Assembly: GCF_002266285.1 (NCBI RefSeq)
Contig: NZ_NPMS01000008.1
Span: forward strand, 81,987-145,986
Length of the DNA: 64,000 bases
From: Virgibacillus indicus
GTDB lineage: Bacteria; Bacillota; Bacilli; Bacillales; Amphibacillaceae
Direction of reading: 5' to 3'
Position numbers and translations under genes: made by a program. Below are positions 1-8,013 of the stretch, piece by piece (position 1 is the stretch's first letter; each line of letters begins with the position of its first letter). The notes beneath the pieces are model-generated. The model did no database searches and was not told the DNA's origin. It saw nothing but the letters and a program-made list of their open reading frames with translations.

Positions 1-1410
1 AACCCGGCGACAGGAGAAGAGGTCGTTCAGGTTCCGTTATCAAAAGCAAAAAACGTTGAGGAAGCTGTTGAAGCAGCTAAAAAGGCTCAAAAGGAATGGG
101 CACTTGTACCAGCACCACAGCGTGCAGAGGTATTATACAGGGTCGGCTATCTTATGAAGGAGCGTAAAGAAAGACTTTCCCAGCTTCTGACGATGGAAAA
201 TGGCAAAGTAATCGAAGAAGCGCGTGGTGAAGTACAGGAAGGAATTGATATGGCATTTTATATGGCTGGAGAGGGAAGACGTCTATTTGGCCAGACTACT
301 CCTGCCGAGTTAAAAGATAAATTTGCAATGAGTCAGCGGACTCCAGTTGGTGTTGTTGGGATTATTACACCATGGAATTTTCCAATTGCAATTGCCACAT
401 GGAAGTCATTCCCGGCAATCGTAGCAGGAAATGCAGTGATCTGGAAGCCGGCAACGGAAACGCCAATAATGGCATATGAATTAGCAAAGATATTTGAAGA
501 AGCTGGATTGCCTAAAGGAGTTATAAACGTCGTATTTGGTGCAGGTTCCGAGGTTGGAGATGCCATGGTTCATCATGACGATATAAGAGTTATTTCCTTT
601 ACAGGATCCAATGATACTGGGCGAAATATCGCAGGAGAATGCGGTAAACAGCTTAAAAAGGTATCACTGGAAATGGGTGGTAAGAATGCTGTTATCGTAA
701 TGGATGATGCTGATGTGGACCTGGCAGTGGAAGGTATTCTCTGGAGTGCTTTTGGAACCAGTGGACAGCGTTGTACAGCATGCAGCCGTGTTATCGTTCA
801 TGAGGCTGTAAAAGAAACGCTGGAAGAACGGCTGCTTGCAGCAATGGAAAAATTGACAATTGGAAATGGGCTTGATGAGTCGATCAAAGTTGGTCCGATT
901 ATTAATAAAGCCGGTATGGACAAAATAAAAAGCTATATTGAAATCGGAAAAAATGAAGGTGCCAAATTACTTGCAGGTGGCTATGAATTAGCTGATGACG
1001 CTTATGGAAACGGGAATTATTTTGCGCCAACATTATTTACAGATGCAACTGCTGATATGCGAATTGCTCAGGAAGAGATTTTTGGACCGGTTGTTTCACT
1101 GATTCCGGTAAAAAGCTTTGAAGAAGCGATCGAAGTAAATAATGGTGTTACTTATGGGCTATCCAGTTCAATCTTTACAAATGATGTAAATCGCGTGTTC
1201 AAGGCACAGCGCGATCTGGATACAGGAATAGTCTATGTAAATGCAGGAACAACAGGTGCAGAAATCCATCTGCCATTTGGTGGAACCAAGGGTACAGGAA
1301 ACGGACACAGAGATTCAGGTGTTCAGGCATTGGATGTGTTTACAGAGTGGCGGGCAATTTACGTTGATTACAGCGGCAAGCTGCAGCGCGCACAAATTGA
1401 CGTGGAGTAA
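1..1410 (+). CDS. NAD(P)-dependent aldehyde dehydrogenase, 5' end cut by window edge
   Basis: Class I/II-type aldehyde dehydrogenase oxidising an aldehyde to its acid. The reading frame is open from base 1, so the N-terminus lies outside the window; 469 residues are visible. The cofactor-binding PWNFP motif, the general-base Glu in LEMGG (visible residue 224) and the nucleophile Cys in [10 protein letters not shown] (visible residue 258) are present, with the usual 34-residue separation. It is followed by a terminator and then a saccharopine-dehydrogenase-like gene and an IclR regulator. From that neighbourhood I infer a semialdehyde substrate, for example in lysine or a related amino-acid breakdown route; succinate semialdehyde is an alternative. 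The family is certain, the substrate is not. Confidence 0.9.
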   Translation, partial: NPATGEEVVQVPLSKAKNVEEAVEAAKKAQKEWALVPAPQRAEVLYRVGYLMKERKERLSQLLTMENGKVIEEARGEVQEGIDMAFYMAGEGRRLFGQTTPAELKDKFAMSQRTPVGVVGIITPWNFPIAIATWKSFPAIVAGNAVIWKPATETPIMAYELAKIFEEAGLPKGVINVVFGAGSEVGDAMVHHDDIRVISFTGSNDTGRNIAGECGKQLKKVSLEMGGKNAVIVMDDADVDLAVEGILWSAFGTSGQRCTACSRVIVHEAVKETLEERLLAAMEKLTIGNGLDESIKVGPIINKAGMDKIKSYIEIGKNEGAKLLAGGYELADDAYGNGNYFAPTLFTDATADMRIAQEEIFGPVVSLIPVKSFEEAIEVNNGVTYGLSSSIFTNDVNRVFKAQRDLDTGIVYVNAGTTGAEIHLPFGGTKGTGNGHRDSGVQALDVFTEWRAIYVDYSGKLQRAQIDVE

Positions 1411-1436
1411 TTTCAGGATTAGCTGTATTTTTGCCA

Positions 1437-1471
1437 AAAGGCTGACTCCTTTAAGCTAAGAGTCAGCCTTT
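1437..1471 (+). terminator. Intrinsic terminator after aldehyde dehydrogenase
   Basis: Perfect 12-bp stem (AAAGGCTGACTC pairing with GAGTCAGCCTTT) with an 11-nt loop, ending in a short T-rich tail. The next gene is on the same strand 60 nt on, so this may be a partial terminator that sets the ratio of the two genes. Confidence 0.8.
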
Positions 1472-1531
1472 TATGAGGCACTGTTAATGATTGGATACTG
1501 GCAAATTAAATCTTTACAGGGAGTGAATCGG

Positions 1532-2704
1532 ATGAAAATAGGTGTATTGGGTTCAGGTTTAATGGGCAAAGAAGCAGCACGTGATTTAGCTGCAAGTGAT
1601 GGTGTTACGGCAGTTGGCCTTGCAGATATTGATTTGAAGCGGGCACAGGAAGTTTGTGATCAGTTGAATTCTCCGAAGTTGATTGCATATCAGGTCAATG
1701 CGAGTGATGAACAGGAACTGGCAAATTATATGATGCAATTTGATGTAATTATCAATGCACTCTTTTATTCCTTTAATGAAATTGTTGCCAAAACTGCTAT
1801 TAAAGTTGGAGTAAACTCTGTTGATTTAGGTGGACATATTGGGCATATGACAGACAGGGTGCTTGCTATGGGGGAGGATGCAAATAAAGCCGGGGTTACC
1901 CTGATACCCGACCTTGGTGTGGCACCAGGCATGATCAATATTCTTTCAGGACACGGAGCTGGTAAATTAGATAAATTAGATTCAATTAAACTATATGTGG
2001 GCGGCATCCCAGTTAAACCGGAACCCCCAATTGAATATAATCATGTATTTTCAATGGAGGGTGTTTTTGATCATTATACCGATCCTTCCCTTATTATTCG
2101 TAATGGAATCAAACAGGAAATTCCATCCCTGTCTGAGGTGGAGCGGGTTTACTTTGAAAAGTTTGGGCCATTGGAAGCTTTCCATACATCAGGGGGAACA
2201 TCAACATTGTCACTTTCATACCCAAACTTGGAAACACTGGAGTATAAGACAATCCGCTACCCTGGTCATGCGGAAAAGTTCAAATTGCTGGTAGATTTGA
2301 ATCTTACAAGAATGGATTATGAGGTTGATGTTAATGGCCGAAAGATTAATCCGCGCGAAGTACTGCTAAAGGTGCTTGATCCAATTGTTGAACTGGGAGA
2401 GAAGGATGATGCAGTTCTGCTGAGGGTAATCGTCTCAGGGGAAAAAGATGGTGCACCTGCAGTGTATGAATATGAAATGACAACATACAAAGACAGAAAA
2501 ACACAGGTAACCGCAATGGCCCGTGCTACTGCCAATACAATCTCTGTTGTTGCACAAATGATTGGAAATGCTACCATTAATAAAAAAGGAGTCTATCCTC
2601 CGGAGAAAGTCGTGACTGGTGACATATATATCAAAGAAATGGCAAAACGCGGAGTCAATATCATTGAGACTGTGCATGCTGAAAAATCTCAGGTAAAAAT
2701 ATAA
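1532..2704 (+). CDS. Saccharopine dehydrogenase-like NAD(P)-dependent oxidoreductase
   Basis: 390-residue enzyme of the saccharopine dehydrogenase / lysine-ketoglutarate reductase family. It starts with a Rossmann nucleotide-binding fold (GSGLMG at residues about 7-12) followed by the alpha/beta catalytic domain typical of saccharopine dehydrogenases. I chose the ATG at 1532, preceded by an ACAGGGAG-type ribosome site, over an upstream in-frame ATG at 1487 that would add 15 residues before the Rossmann motif. It lies downstream of an aldehyde dehydrogenase, as in lysine catabolic loci where saccharopine is split to glutamate and 2-aminoadipate semialdehyde and the semialdehyde is then oxidised. 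That pathway is an inference; the family also contains enzymes acting on other opine-like or carboxynorspermidine-type substrates. Confidence 0.8.
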   Translation: MKIGVLGSGLMGKEAARDLAASDGVTAVGLADIDLKRAQEVCDQLNSPKLIAYQVNASDEQELANYMMQFDVIINALFYSFNEIVAKTAIKVGVNSVDLGGHIGHMTDRVLAMGEDANKAGVTLIPDLGVAPGMINILSGHGAGKLDKLDSIKLYVGGIPVKPEPPIEYNHVFSMEGVFDHYTDPSLIIRNGIKQEIPSLSEVERVYFEKFGPLEAFHTSGGTSTLSLSYPNLETLEYKTIRYPGHAEKFKLLVDLNLTRMDYEVDVNGRKINPREVLLKVLDPIVELGEKDDAVLLRVIVSGEKDGAPAVYEYEMTTYKDRKTQVTAMARATANTISVVAQMIGNATINKKGVYPPEKVVTGDIYIKEMAKRGVNIIETVHAEKSQVKI

Positions 2705-2712
2705 GGCAGGTT

Positions 2713-2743
2713 CCCTCTGTGAACGCAGAGGGTTACTTTATTT
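2713..2743 (+). terminator. Intrinsic terminator
   Basis: CCCTCTG/CAGAGGG stem with a 6-nt loop followed by a T-rich tract, 8 nt after the stop of the saccharopine dehydrogenase-like gene. Confidence 0.75.
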
Positions 2744-2769
2744 TATAACAAGGCACTTTTCGTGAATTT

Positions 2770-2828
2770 TGGGACTGCACTTCGTTCGCCCCATCAACTA
2801 TGTCGCTTTGTAATCGACATAGTTGATG
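2770..2828. repeat. Dispersed intergenic repeat with a perfect 14-bp palindrome
   Basis: It holds the motif TGGGACTGCACTTCGTTCG, which occurs again near 45193 and degenerately near 45154. This is followed by a perfect inverted repeat: CATCAACTATGTCG at 2792-2805 and CGACATAGTTGATG at 2815-2828, with a 9-nt loop. The sequence just past the palindrome (AGTTGATGTAAATTGCG) recurs with one change near 18283. The element looks like a small REP- or MITE-like dispersed sequence with no coding capacity. It lies in the 555-base gene-free stretch 2705-3259, which otherwise holds only the 52-bp tandem repeats. Confidence 0.65.
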
Positions 2829-2926
2829 TAAATTGCGAACTAAAATCAGCGATGATAATTCCATCGGCCGCTCAGAAAATATAAGCCCACTTCCATCATC
2901 CTATCAGCCATCCACCGAAATATCCT

Positions 2927-3155
2927 CTATGTGACCGGCGGCTACTTGTTTTTGGCTGTTTGGGCTTAGAGAGGCGCGCTATGTGACCGGCGGCTACTTG
3001 TTTTTGGCTGTTTGGGCTTAGAGAGGCGCGCTATGTGACCGGCGGCTACTTGTTTCTGGCTAATTGGGCTTAGAGAGGCACGCTATGTGACCGGTAGCTA
3101 CTTGTATCCGGCTATTTGGGCTTAGAGAAAGCGCTCTATGTGACCCGCAGCTATT
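2927..3155. repeat. 52-bp tandem direct repeat, about 4.4 copies
   Basis: Units begin with CTATGTGACC at 2927, 2979, 3031, 3083 and 3136, giving periods of 52, 52, 52 and 53 bp. The first two units are identical; later ones diverge and the last is truncated. Each unit contains the segments GCTACTTG and TTGGGCTTAGAGA. The copies abut directly with no spacers, and no open frame runs through them. The GC content is higher than the flanks. The array ends about 100 bp upstream of the IclR gene. Confidence 0.85.
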
Positions 3156-3259
3156 AGAAACGACAATTTTCGATGGAACGAATACACGCAGTACGAACCA
3201 TTTTAGAAAATAGCCTATAACATAAATAATCATTCATCCAAACAGCAAGGAGAGCAAAA

Positions 3260-4018
3260 ATGAATCAAAGCGTAATAAAAGCATTGAAATTACTGGATTT
3301 ATTTACAGAAGATACACAGGAGCTTACCTTGAAGGAAATTTCGAACCGGGCAAATATACCAAAACCAACAGCCTATCGTCTATTATCTTCACTGGAAGCA
3401 AGTAATTTTTTATATAAAACGAAGGAAACGGAGCATGACAGCCGCTACCGTTTAGGTCTAAAATTACTTGAACTTGGAAAACTTGTGTCCGATAATCTGG
3501 AAATTAGAGGGGTAGCCCTGCCTTTTATGCAGCAGCTGTCGCAGGATATTAATGAAGTCGTTCACCTGGTCATTGTAAATCACAATCAGGCAACATATAT
3601 CGAAAAAGTGGAAAGCTCTCGTGCTCTCAGGTTATATACGAGAATAGGGAAAAATTCTCCATTATATATTGGTTCCGGACCAAAGATGCTTCTGGCTTAT
3701 TTAACAGAAATGAGACAGGCTGAAATATTGGATGAATCTGAATTAACCTCACTTAATACAGATAAAGTTATTGACAGAAAAGAACTAATGCGGGAGCTGG
3801 ACCGGATCAGAAGGGATGGCTATGCATATAGCATTGGTGAACAGGATGCTGACACAACAGGTATTTCCTATCCAATTTATGATATTCATGGGCAAGTAAT
3901 TGCTGCATTGACAGTAAGTGGCTTTTCCAAACATTTTGAGGGGGATAATCTGCAGCTTATTAAGGGAAAAACAAAACAAACAGCGAAATTAATTTCCGAG
4001 CAGTTAGGTTATAGGTGA
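3260..4018 (+). CDS. IclR-family transcriptional regulator
   Basis: 252-residue DNA-binding regulator. Residues about 5-60 form the winged helix-turn-helix (LTLKEISNRANIPKPTAYRLL) and residues about 75-250 the GAF-like effector domain of IclR proteins. A clear AAGGAGAG ribosome site precedes the ATG. IclR proteins sense small carbon or aromatic metabolites and usually control an adjacent catabolic operon; here the candidates are the upstream aldehyde dehydrogenase and saccharopine dehydrogenase-like genes, although 555 bp of repeats separate them. The target and ligand are inferences. No terminator of its own is obvious; the palindromic 21-nt array starts 50 bp after the stop. Confidence 0.88.
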   Translation: MNQSVIKALKLLDLFTEDTQELTLKEISNRANIPKPTAYRLLSSLEASNFLYKTKETEHDSRYRLGLKLLELGKLVSDNLEIRGVALPFMQQLSQDINEVVHLVIVNHNQATYIEKVESSRALRLYTRIGKNSPLYIGSGPKMLLAYLTEMRQAEILDESELTSLNTDKVIDRKELMRELDRIRRDGYAYSIGEQDADTTGISYPIYDIHGQVIAALTVSGFSKHFEGDNLQLIKGKTKQTAKLISEQLGYR

Positions 4019-4068
4019 ATGAATTGAAATTAATGCTGTTACTGTTAGTGGGGCCCGGTGCACAAAAA

Positions 4069-4232
4069 GTTGAAAGAAAAGTGAATGAAGTTGAGAGGCA
4101 GTTGCCTGGAGTTGAGAGAAGAATGAGTGAAGTTGAGAGATAACCTGAATATAACTATTTATCTCTCAACTAATCAATGCTGTCTCTCAAGTTTCCTCTT
4201 TTATCTCTCAACTTCCGGCTGTCTCTCTCAAC
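4069..4232. repeat. Palindromic array: 4 direct + 4 inverted octamers at 21-nt pitch
   Basis: GTTGAGAG-like octamers start at 4069 (GTTGAAAG), 4090, 4111 and 4132. Inverted copies CTCTCAAC/G start at 4163, 4184, 4205 and 4225. Spacing is 21, 21, 21, then a 31-nt central step, then 21, 21, 20. The 12-13 nt between octamers are not conserved and mostly not complementary, so the conserved feature is the octamer and its phase. The same architecture occurs at 49283-49447. It fills most of the 302-base gap between the IclR gene and mreBH. Confidence 0.85.
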
Positions 4233-4272
4233 TTTTGAAACTGCCTATATATTAATTCATCAGCCAGTTAAA

Positions 4273-4308
4273 AAATGCTCACACATTCCCTCAGATGTGT
4301 GAGCATTT
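4273..4308. terminator. Bidirectional intrinsic terminator (serves mreBH)
   Basis: Perfect 14-bp stem, AAATGCTCACACAT pairing with ATGTGTGAGCATTT, with an 8-nt loop and A/T tracts on both sides. It lies 12 nt beyond the mreBH stop on the minus strand and can also stop rightward transcription from the IclR gene. Confidence 0.85.
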
Positions 4309-4320
4309 CATCGTGAAACC

Positions 4321-5328
4321 TTATTTTGCAGCTTTTTGCAGTTTGTTTATCATTTTAAGTGCCCGGCCTGTTCCGATTGCTACTGATTCAAGTGGGCTCG
4401 GAGCAAGATGAACTGGAACGATTATTTCATTGGACAGCCATTCCTGCATGCCATTCAATAGTGATCCGCCACCGGTTAAGACAATACCATGATCAACGAT
4501 GTCCCCACTTAGTTCGGGAGGACAATTTTCCAGTGTAGAACGAATTGCTTCCAATATCTGCTCAAGAGACTCTTTTAATGCATTGTAAATCTCTGTGGAA
4601 GTGATGGTAATCGTTTTTGGCAAACCTGTTACCATATCGCGTCCGCGTATTTCCATTGTTTCCTCTTTATGGTTTGGATGTGCATAGCCGATTTCCATTT
4701 TAATATTTTCAGCGGTACGTTCGCCTATTAAAATATTATAACTTTTACGAATGTGATGAATGATCTCCTCATCCATTTTATCTCCGCCAATACGAACGGA
4801 ATTGCATGATACCACGCCGCCAAAGGATATAATTCCTACTTCGGAAGTACCACCGCCAATATCCACGATTACGTTAGCTACAGGCTCATCAACCGGGAGA
4901 TCTGCACCGATTGCAGCTGCAACAGGTTCTTCAATCAGATGAACCTGCTTTGCTCCATAACTTGTAACGGCATTATGAATAGCACGTCGCTCTACACTGG
5001 TGCTGCCAGATGGTGTACAAACAACAACAGATGGTTTTCTCATGGAGAGCCCAATTTTCTTGCTGACTTTCTTCAGCATTTCTTTGAGCATTTGTGCGGT
5101 TACATCGTAATCAGCGATAACACCATCTCTTAATGGGCGAATTGGCACGATATTTTGCGGAGTCTTCCCTACCATTTCTTTTGCTTCTGCTCCAACCGCA
5201 ACTACTTGCTTCGTATTCACATCAATTGCCACGACAGATGGTTCATTTAATACAACGCCTTTTGATTTTGAGTAGATAAGAATATTTGCAGTACCTAAGT
5301 CGATACCGATTTCTGCATTTGATAACAT
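4321..5328 (-). CDS. mreBH: MreBH, actin-like cell-shape protein
   Basis: 335-residue bacterial actin homologue that polymerises under the membrane and directs lateral wall synthesis; in B. subtilis MreBH also guides the autolysin LytE. The phosphate-1 motif [10 protein letters not shown] lies at the N-terminus and phosphate-2 in [10 protein letters not shown]. The protein ends in the family's [12 protein letters not shown] segment. Length and sequence fit MreBH better than MreB or Mbl, and it stands alone instead of in an mreBCD cluster. I chose the ATG at 5328 because GGAGG lies 9 nt upstream; an earlier in-frame ATG at 5352 would add eight non-family residues. A SigI-like element may lie upstream (see 5439). 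Confidence 0.9.
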   Translation of the reverse strand: MLSNAEIGIDLGTANILIYSKSKGVVLNEPSVVAIDVNTKQVVAVGAEAKEMVGKTPQNIVPIRPLRDGVIADYDVTAQMLKEMLKKVSKKIGLSMRKPSVVVCTPSGSTSVERRAIHNAVTSYGAKQVHLIEEPVAAAIGADLPVDEPVANVIVDIGGGTSEVGIISFGGVVSCNSVRIGGDKMDEEIIHHIRKSYNILIGERTAENIKMEIGYAHPNHKEETMEIRGRDMVTGLPKTITITSTEIYNALKESLEQILEAIRSTLENCPPELSGDIVDHGIVLTGGGSLLNGMQEWLSNEIIVPVHLAPSPLESVAIGTGRALKMINKLQKAAK

Positions 5329-5438
5329 AATAAAATCCTCCAATGATGACAATTTCTATATAAAGGTGCTCAAAATATTTCTCTACTATTATATGAACAT
5401 ACAATATTATAGAATTTCCATTATATATGATAGTTTCT

Positions 5439-5444
5439 GGGGGT
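5439..5444 (-). promoter_or_regulatory. ACCCCC element upstream of mreBH, possible SigI -35
   Basis: On the minus strand ACCCCC lies 110 bp upstream of the mreBH start. B. subtilis mreBH is a SigI target and SigI promoters carry ACCCCC at -35 with CGAA at -10. No exact CGAA is found at the expected distance (GAAA is about 20 nt on) and an alternative SigA-like TATAAT is nearby, so this is only a candidate. The remainder of 5329-5819 is AT-rich intergenic sequence with no recognisable gene. Confidence 0.25.
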
Positions 5445-5819
5445 AGATATATAACCTGCATATTTTGATATATGAGAGTAATAATTAATTGTGGTTACAG
5501 TTAAAATTAAACCATTAAACCGGGGAAAATCAAGTAACAATCTCATTACAAAAACCCGGACTTTGTAATATATTCCTGCTATTTTTGATAGTGTCAACTA
5601 TGACTTTATTGTAATTTCTGCCAATAGATTTAACATTTTCCTATTTGCCTGATAATCGATTTATGGACACCTCTTTAATAAATAAGGTTTTTCCGGTGTT
5701 TTTCACTTTAGCTGCAAGTGCAGTTATCCGGATTGGCAACCCTTGCCAGAATTATTACAAAAAACTCATGCTATGATAATTTTGCAAGACAAAAACAAAC
5801 CAAGGAGAGGTGCAACAAG

Positions 5820-6686
5820 ATGTTAAAAAAAATTGGTATAGTTACCGCTTTGTCAACTGCATTATTATTTGGAGGAACTGCAACAACTGCAGATGCATCA
5901 GCTAATGCTGATAATTCTAATGTTCAATATAAAGTCTATTATTCTGTTAATGGAGAGTGGGGAAACTTTTCTCAGGATAATTTAAATAATGCATTAAATA
6001 AAATATTGAAAGATTACCAGATTGATTGGAACAAGTTCAATTGGGAAAATCAAGCAGAACAAAAAGAACAGCCTGCTGCGGAAAAAGTAAAACAGCCTTC
6101 TAAACAAGAACAGGCTGAGCAAAAAACAGAAGCACCTGCTGAGAAGCAGCCAGCACAAAAAGAAGAACCTGCTAAGGAACAGCCAGTACAGAAAGAAGAA
6201 GCACCAGCTAAGCAGCAAACAGAAAAACAACCAGCTAAGCAAGAGGCTCCAGTACAGCAGCCTGCTAAGGAACAAACTCAAAGTGAAAATCAGGCTCAAA
6301 ATAGTCAATTAAGCCAGTTCGAACAAGAAGTAGTAGAATTGACAAACCAAGAAAGAGCAAAACATGGCCTGTCAGAACTAAAAGTTGATACGAATTTGAG
6401 CAAAGTAGCTCGCGAAAAATCATCTGACATGGCAGCAAATAATTATTTCGCACACAACAGCCCGACATATGGTTCACCATTTGACATGATGAAGCAATTT
6501 GGTGTTTCATATAAAACAGCTGGTGAAAACATTGCAAAAGGTCAACGTACTCCAGCAGAAGTTGTAAATGCATGGATGAACAGTGAAGGGCACCGTGCAA
6601 ATATTCTTAACGGTGACTTTACTCATATCGGAGTAGGATATGTTGAACAAGGAAACCACTGGACACAACAATTTATTGGAAAATAA
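5820..6686 (+). CDS. Secreted CAP-domain (SCP/PR1-like) protein, YkwD-like
   Basis: 288-residue secreted protein. Residues 1 to about 27 form a Sec signal peptide (Lys-rich start, hydrophobic core, cleavage near DASA). Residues about 70-165 are a low-complexity Gln/Glu/Pro/Lys/Ala linker, probably wall-spanning. The C-terminal 120 residues are a CAP domain with NYFAHNSPTYG, ENIAKG and GHRANILNGDFTHIGVG. B. subtilis YkwD has the same layout; the biochemical role of these CAP proteins is not established. Start chosen at 5820 because AAGGAGAGG precedes it and the signal peptide then begins at residue 1; the upstream in-frame ATG at 5718 would place 34 non-signal residues first. Confidence 0.85.
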   Translation: MLKKIGIVTALSTALLFGGTATTADASANADNSNVQYKVYYSVNGEWGNFSQDNLNNALNKILKDYQIDWNKFNWENQAEQKEQPAAEKVKQPSKQEQAEQKTEAPAEKQPAQKEEPAKEQPVQKEEAPAKQQTEKQPAKQEAPVQQPAKEQTQSENQAQNSQLSQFEQEVVELTNQERAKHGLSELKVDTNLSKVAREKSSDMAANNYFAHNSPTYGSPFDMMKQFGVSYKTAGENIAKGQRTPAEVVNAWMNSEGHRANILNGDFTHIGVGYVEQGNHWTQQFIGK

Positions 6687-6705
6687 GAGGAATTAATTTG
6701 TTATA

Positions 6706-6736
6706 GGGATCAGCTACCTTAGCTGGTCCCTTTTTT
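6706..6736 (+). terminator. Intrinsic terminator after CAP-domain gene
   Basis: GGGATCAGCT pairs with AGCTGGTCCC (one G-U pair) around a 5-nt loop, followed by six Ts. Confidence 0.85.
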
Positions 6737-6784
6737 CTATGAGTAAAGTATAAAATTTGACAGTTAAAACCTCTTAGACATAAA

Positions 6785-7000
6785 CAGCCACGTCCAGCTC
6801 CAGCGCCCAGCGACTAGCGAGACTTCCCTCACCTTCGTACGATAAGTCAACATCGTCTCCGGTGTTAAGGGAGGGCCGACTAAAACCGGCTAAAGCCAAC
6901 GTCGACATACCCCTATTCAGGGGCATGTTTCCATTATCTCCTACGGCTCAGTCCAGTCCGTACGTCGCTAAACAGGCGCTTGCGCTTTTGTTATTCACAG
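6785..7000. repeat. Dispersed Bacillaceae-type intergenic repeat
   Basis: GC-rich island in AT-rich surroundings, beginning CACGTCCAGCTCCAGCG and ending CCGTACGTCGCTAAACAGGC then GCTTGCGCTTTTG. An internal ATACCCCTATTCAGGGGCAT hairpin is visible. The right end matches, in opposite orientation, the element at 63515-63665. From memory, sequences of this kind ('agctccagcgcc...aggcgcttgcgcttttg') are scattered through many Bacillus and Geobacillus genomes. It occupies most of the 373-base gap 6687-7059, and no real gene is seen in it. Confidence 0.7.
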
Positions 7001-7059
7001 AGAAAAATTCACCCAATCATTGTATAATAATTATGTTGATAAAAAAGGGGGAAGTCAGC

Positions 7060-7797
7060 ATGATTCGCACAATTGGAATCTACATATATGCAGGCCTTGT
7101 GGTAATTGGAACATTGCTTCACTTGCCAAAGGCAAAAAAACTATCAAAACAGAAAAGTTCTGCAGAAATAAATGAGAAACTTTTCGAGCAGCCAAAAATG
7201 GTTTCCAGAAAAGTGATGGAACGGACGGGGAGTACGGTATATGTCAAAGGTCAGGAGAAACTGCCAGATGGAGCGGTCTTATTTGTTGCAAATCATCAGG
7301 GGCTTTTTGATATCTTGGCATTGATTGGTTATTTGGGAAAACCGGTTGGGTTTATTGCGAAAAAAGAAATAGAAAAGCTTCCAATTATCAGCTCCTGGAT
7401 GGAAATGATTCATTGTGTATTTATTGATCGGAAAGACAGGCGGCAGTCAGTGCGTGCAATAAATCGGGGAATTGATTATTTGAAACAGGGGCACTCAATT
7501 GTCATTTTTCCTGAAGGGACAAGGAGCAGGGGAAGTAATTTAAATGATTTTAAACCCGGAAGCTTCCGGCTGGCTATAAAAGCTAATGTACCGATAGTGC
7601 CTGTTGCAATTGACGGCACCTATCAAATGCTCGAGGAGGATGAGGGGCGGGTGAAGGCTTCAACTGTTTCATTGAGGATTGAGGATCCTATTTATCCGGA
7701 AGATTATCAGAATAAAAAAAGTGGGGAAATTGCTGCACAGGCTCAGGATATTATTCAAAAAAGTCTGCAGGGCAAAACAAGCGAACAGACAGCTTAA
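7060..7797 (+). CDS. plsC: 1-acyl-sn-glycerol-3-phosphate acyltransferase
   Basis: 245-residue PlsC-family enzyme that acylates lysophosphatidic acid to phosphatidic acid at the membrane. One N-terminal hydrophobic helix (residues about 5-22) precedes the catalytic NHQGLFD box (H79 and D84, the HX4D motif). The substrate-binding FPEGTRSRG motif lies near residue 150 and the VPIVPVAIDGT strand follows. Start chosen at 7060, with AAAGGGGGAAG just upstream; the open frame extends further back to 6862 only through the dispersed repeat. Adjacent genes are unrelated and a strong hairpin follows. Confidence 0.88.
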   Translation: MIRTIGIYIYAGLVVIGTLLHLPKAKKLSKQKSSAEINEKLFEQPKMVSRKVMERTGSTVYVKGQEKLPDGAVLFVANHQGLFDILALIGYLGKPVGFIAKKEIEKLPIISSWMEMIHCVFIDRKDRRQSVRAINRGIDYLKQGHSIVIFPEGTRSRGSNLNDFKPGSFRLAIKANVPIVPVAIDGTYQMLEEDEGRVKASTVSLRIEDPIYPEDYQNKKSGEIAAQAQDIIQKSLQGKTSEQTA

Positions 7798-7826
7798 CCA
7801 GAGGATATACCATTAAAGAAATAATT

Positions 7827-7870
7827 TGCAGAAAGAGGAGCAGGTACGACTAACAGCTTCTTTTTCTGCA
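7827..7870 (+). terminator. Hairpin after plsC, likely terminator
   Basis: 15-nt arms (TGCAGAAAGAGGAGC and GCTTCTTTTTCTGCA) pair with at most G-U mismatches around a 14-nt loop, 30 nt after the plsC stop. The poly-T lies within the descending arm, so efficiency is uncertain. Confidence 0.6.
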
Positions 7871-8013
7871 TATTGATTGCGGCATCTGTTCTTATCATTT
7901 ATTGTTTAAGCAAGATGGAGTATCAGGGCTTTAAAAGGGTAATAGTAACTATTACTGTAATAAAGACAAAATATAGGGTGCAACATACACATACTAGTAG
8001 TGGGGTGATAGCT

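Noticed and set aside
2927..3155. CRISPR-like array
   Set aside because: The 52-bp units abut directly; there are no unique spacers, no leader and no cas genes.
4069..4232. CRISPR-like short repeats with spacers
   Set aside because: The conserved part is only 8-11 nt, the orientation flips halfway, and spacers are 12-13 nt; this is not CRISPR geometry.
6862..7059. N-terminal extension of plsC
   Set aside because: The extra 66 codons are encoded by a dispersed repeat, and a proper ribosome site and family-like start occur at 7060.
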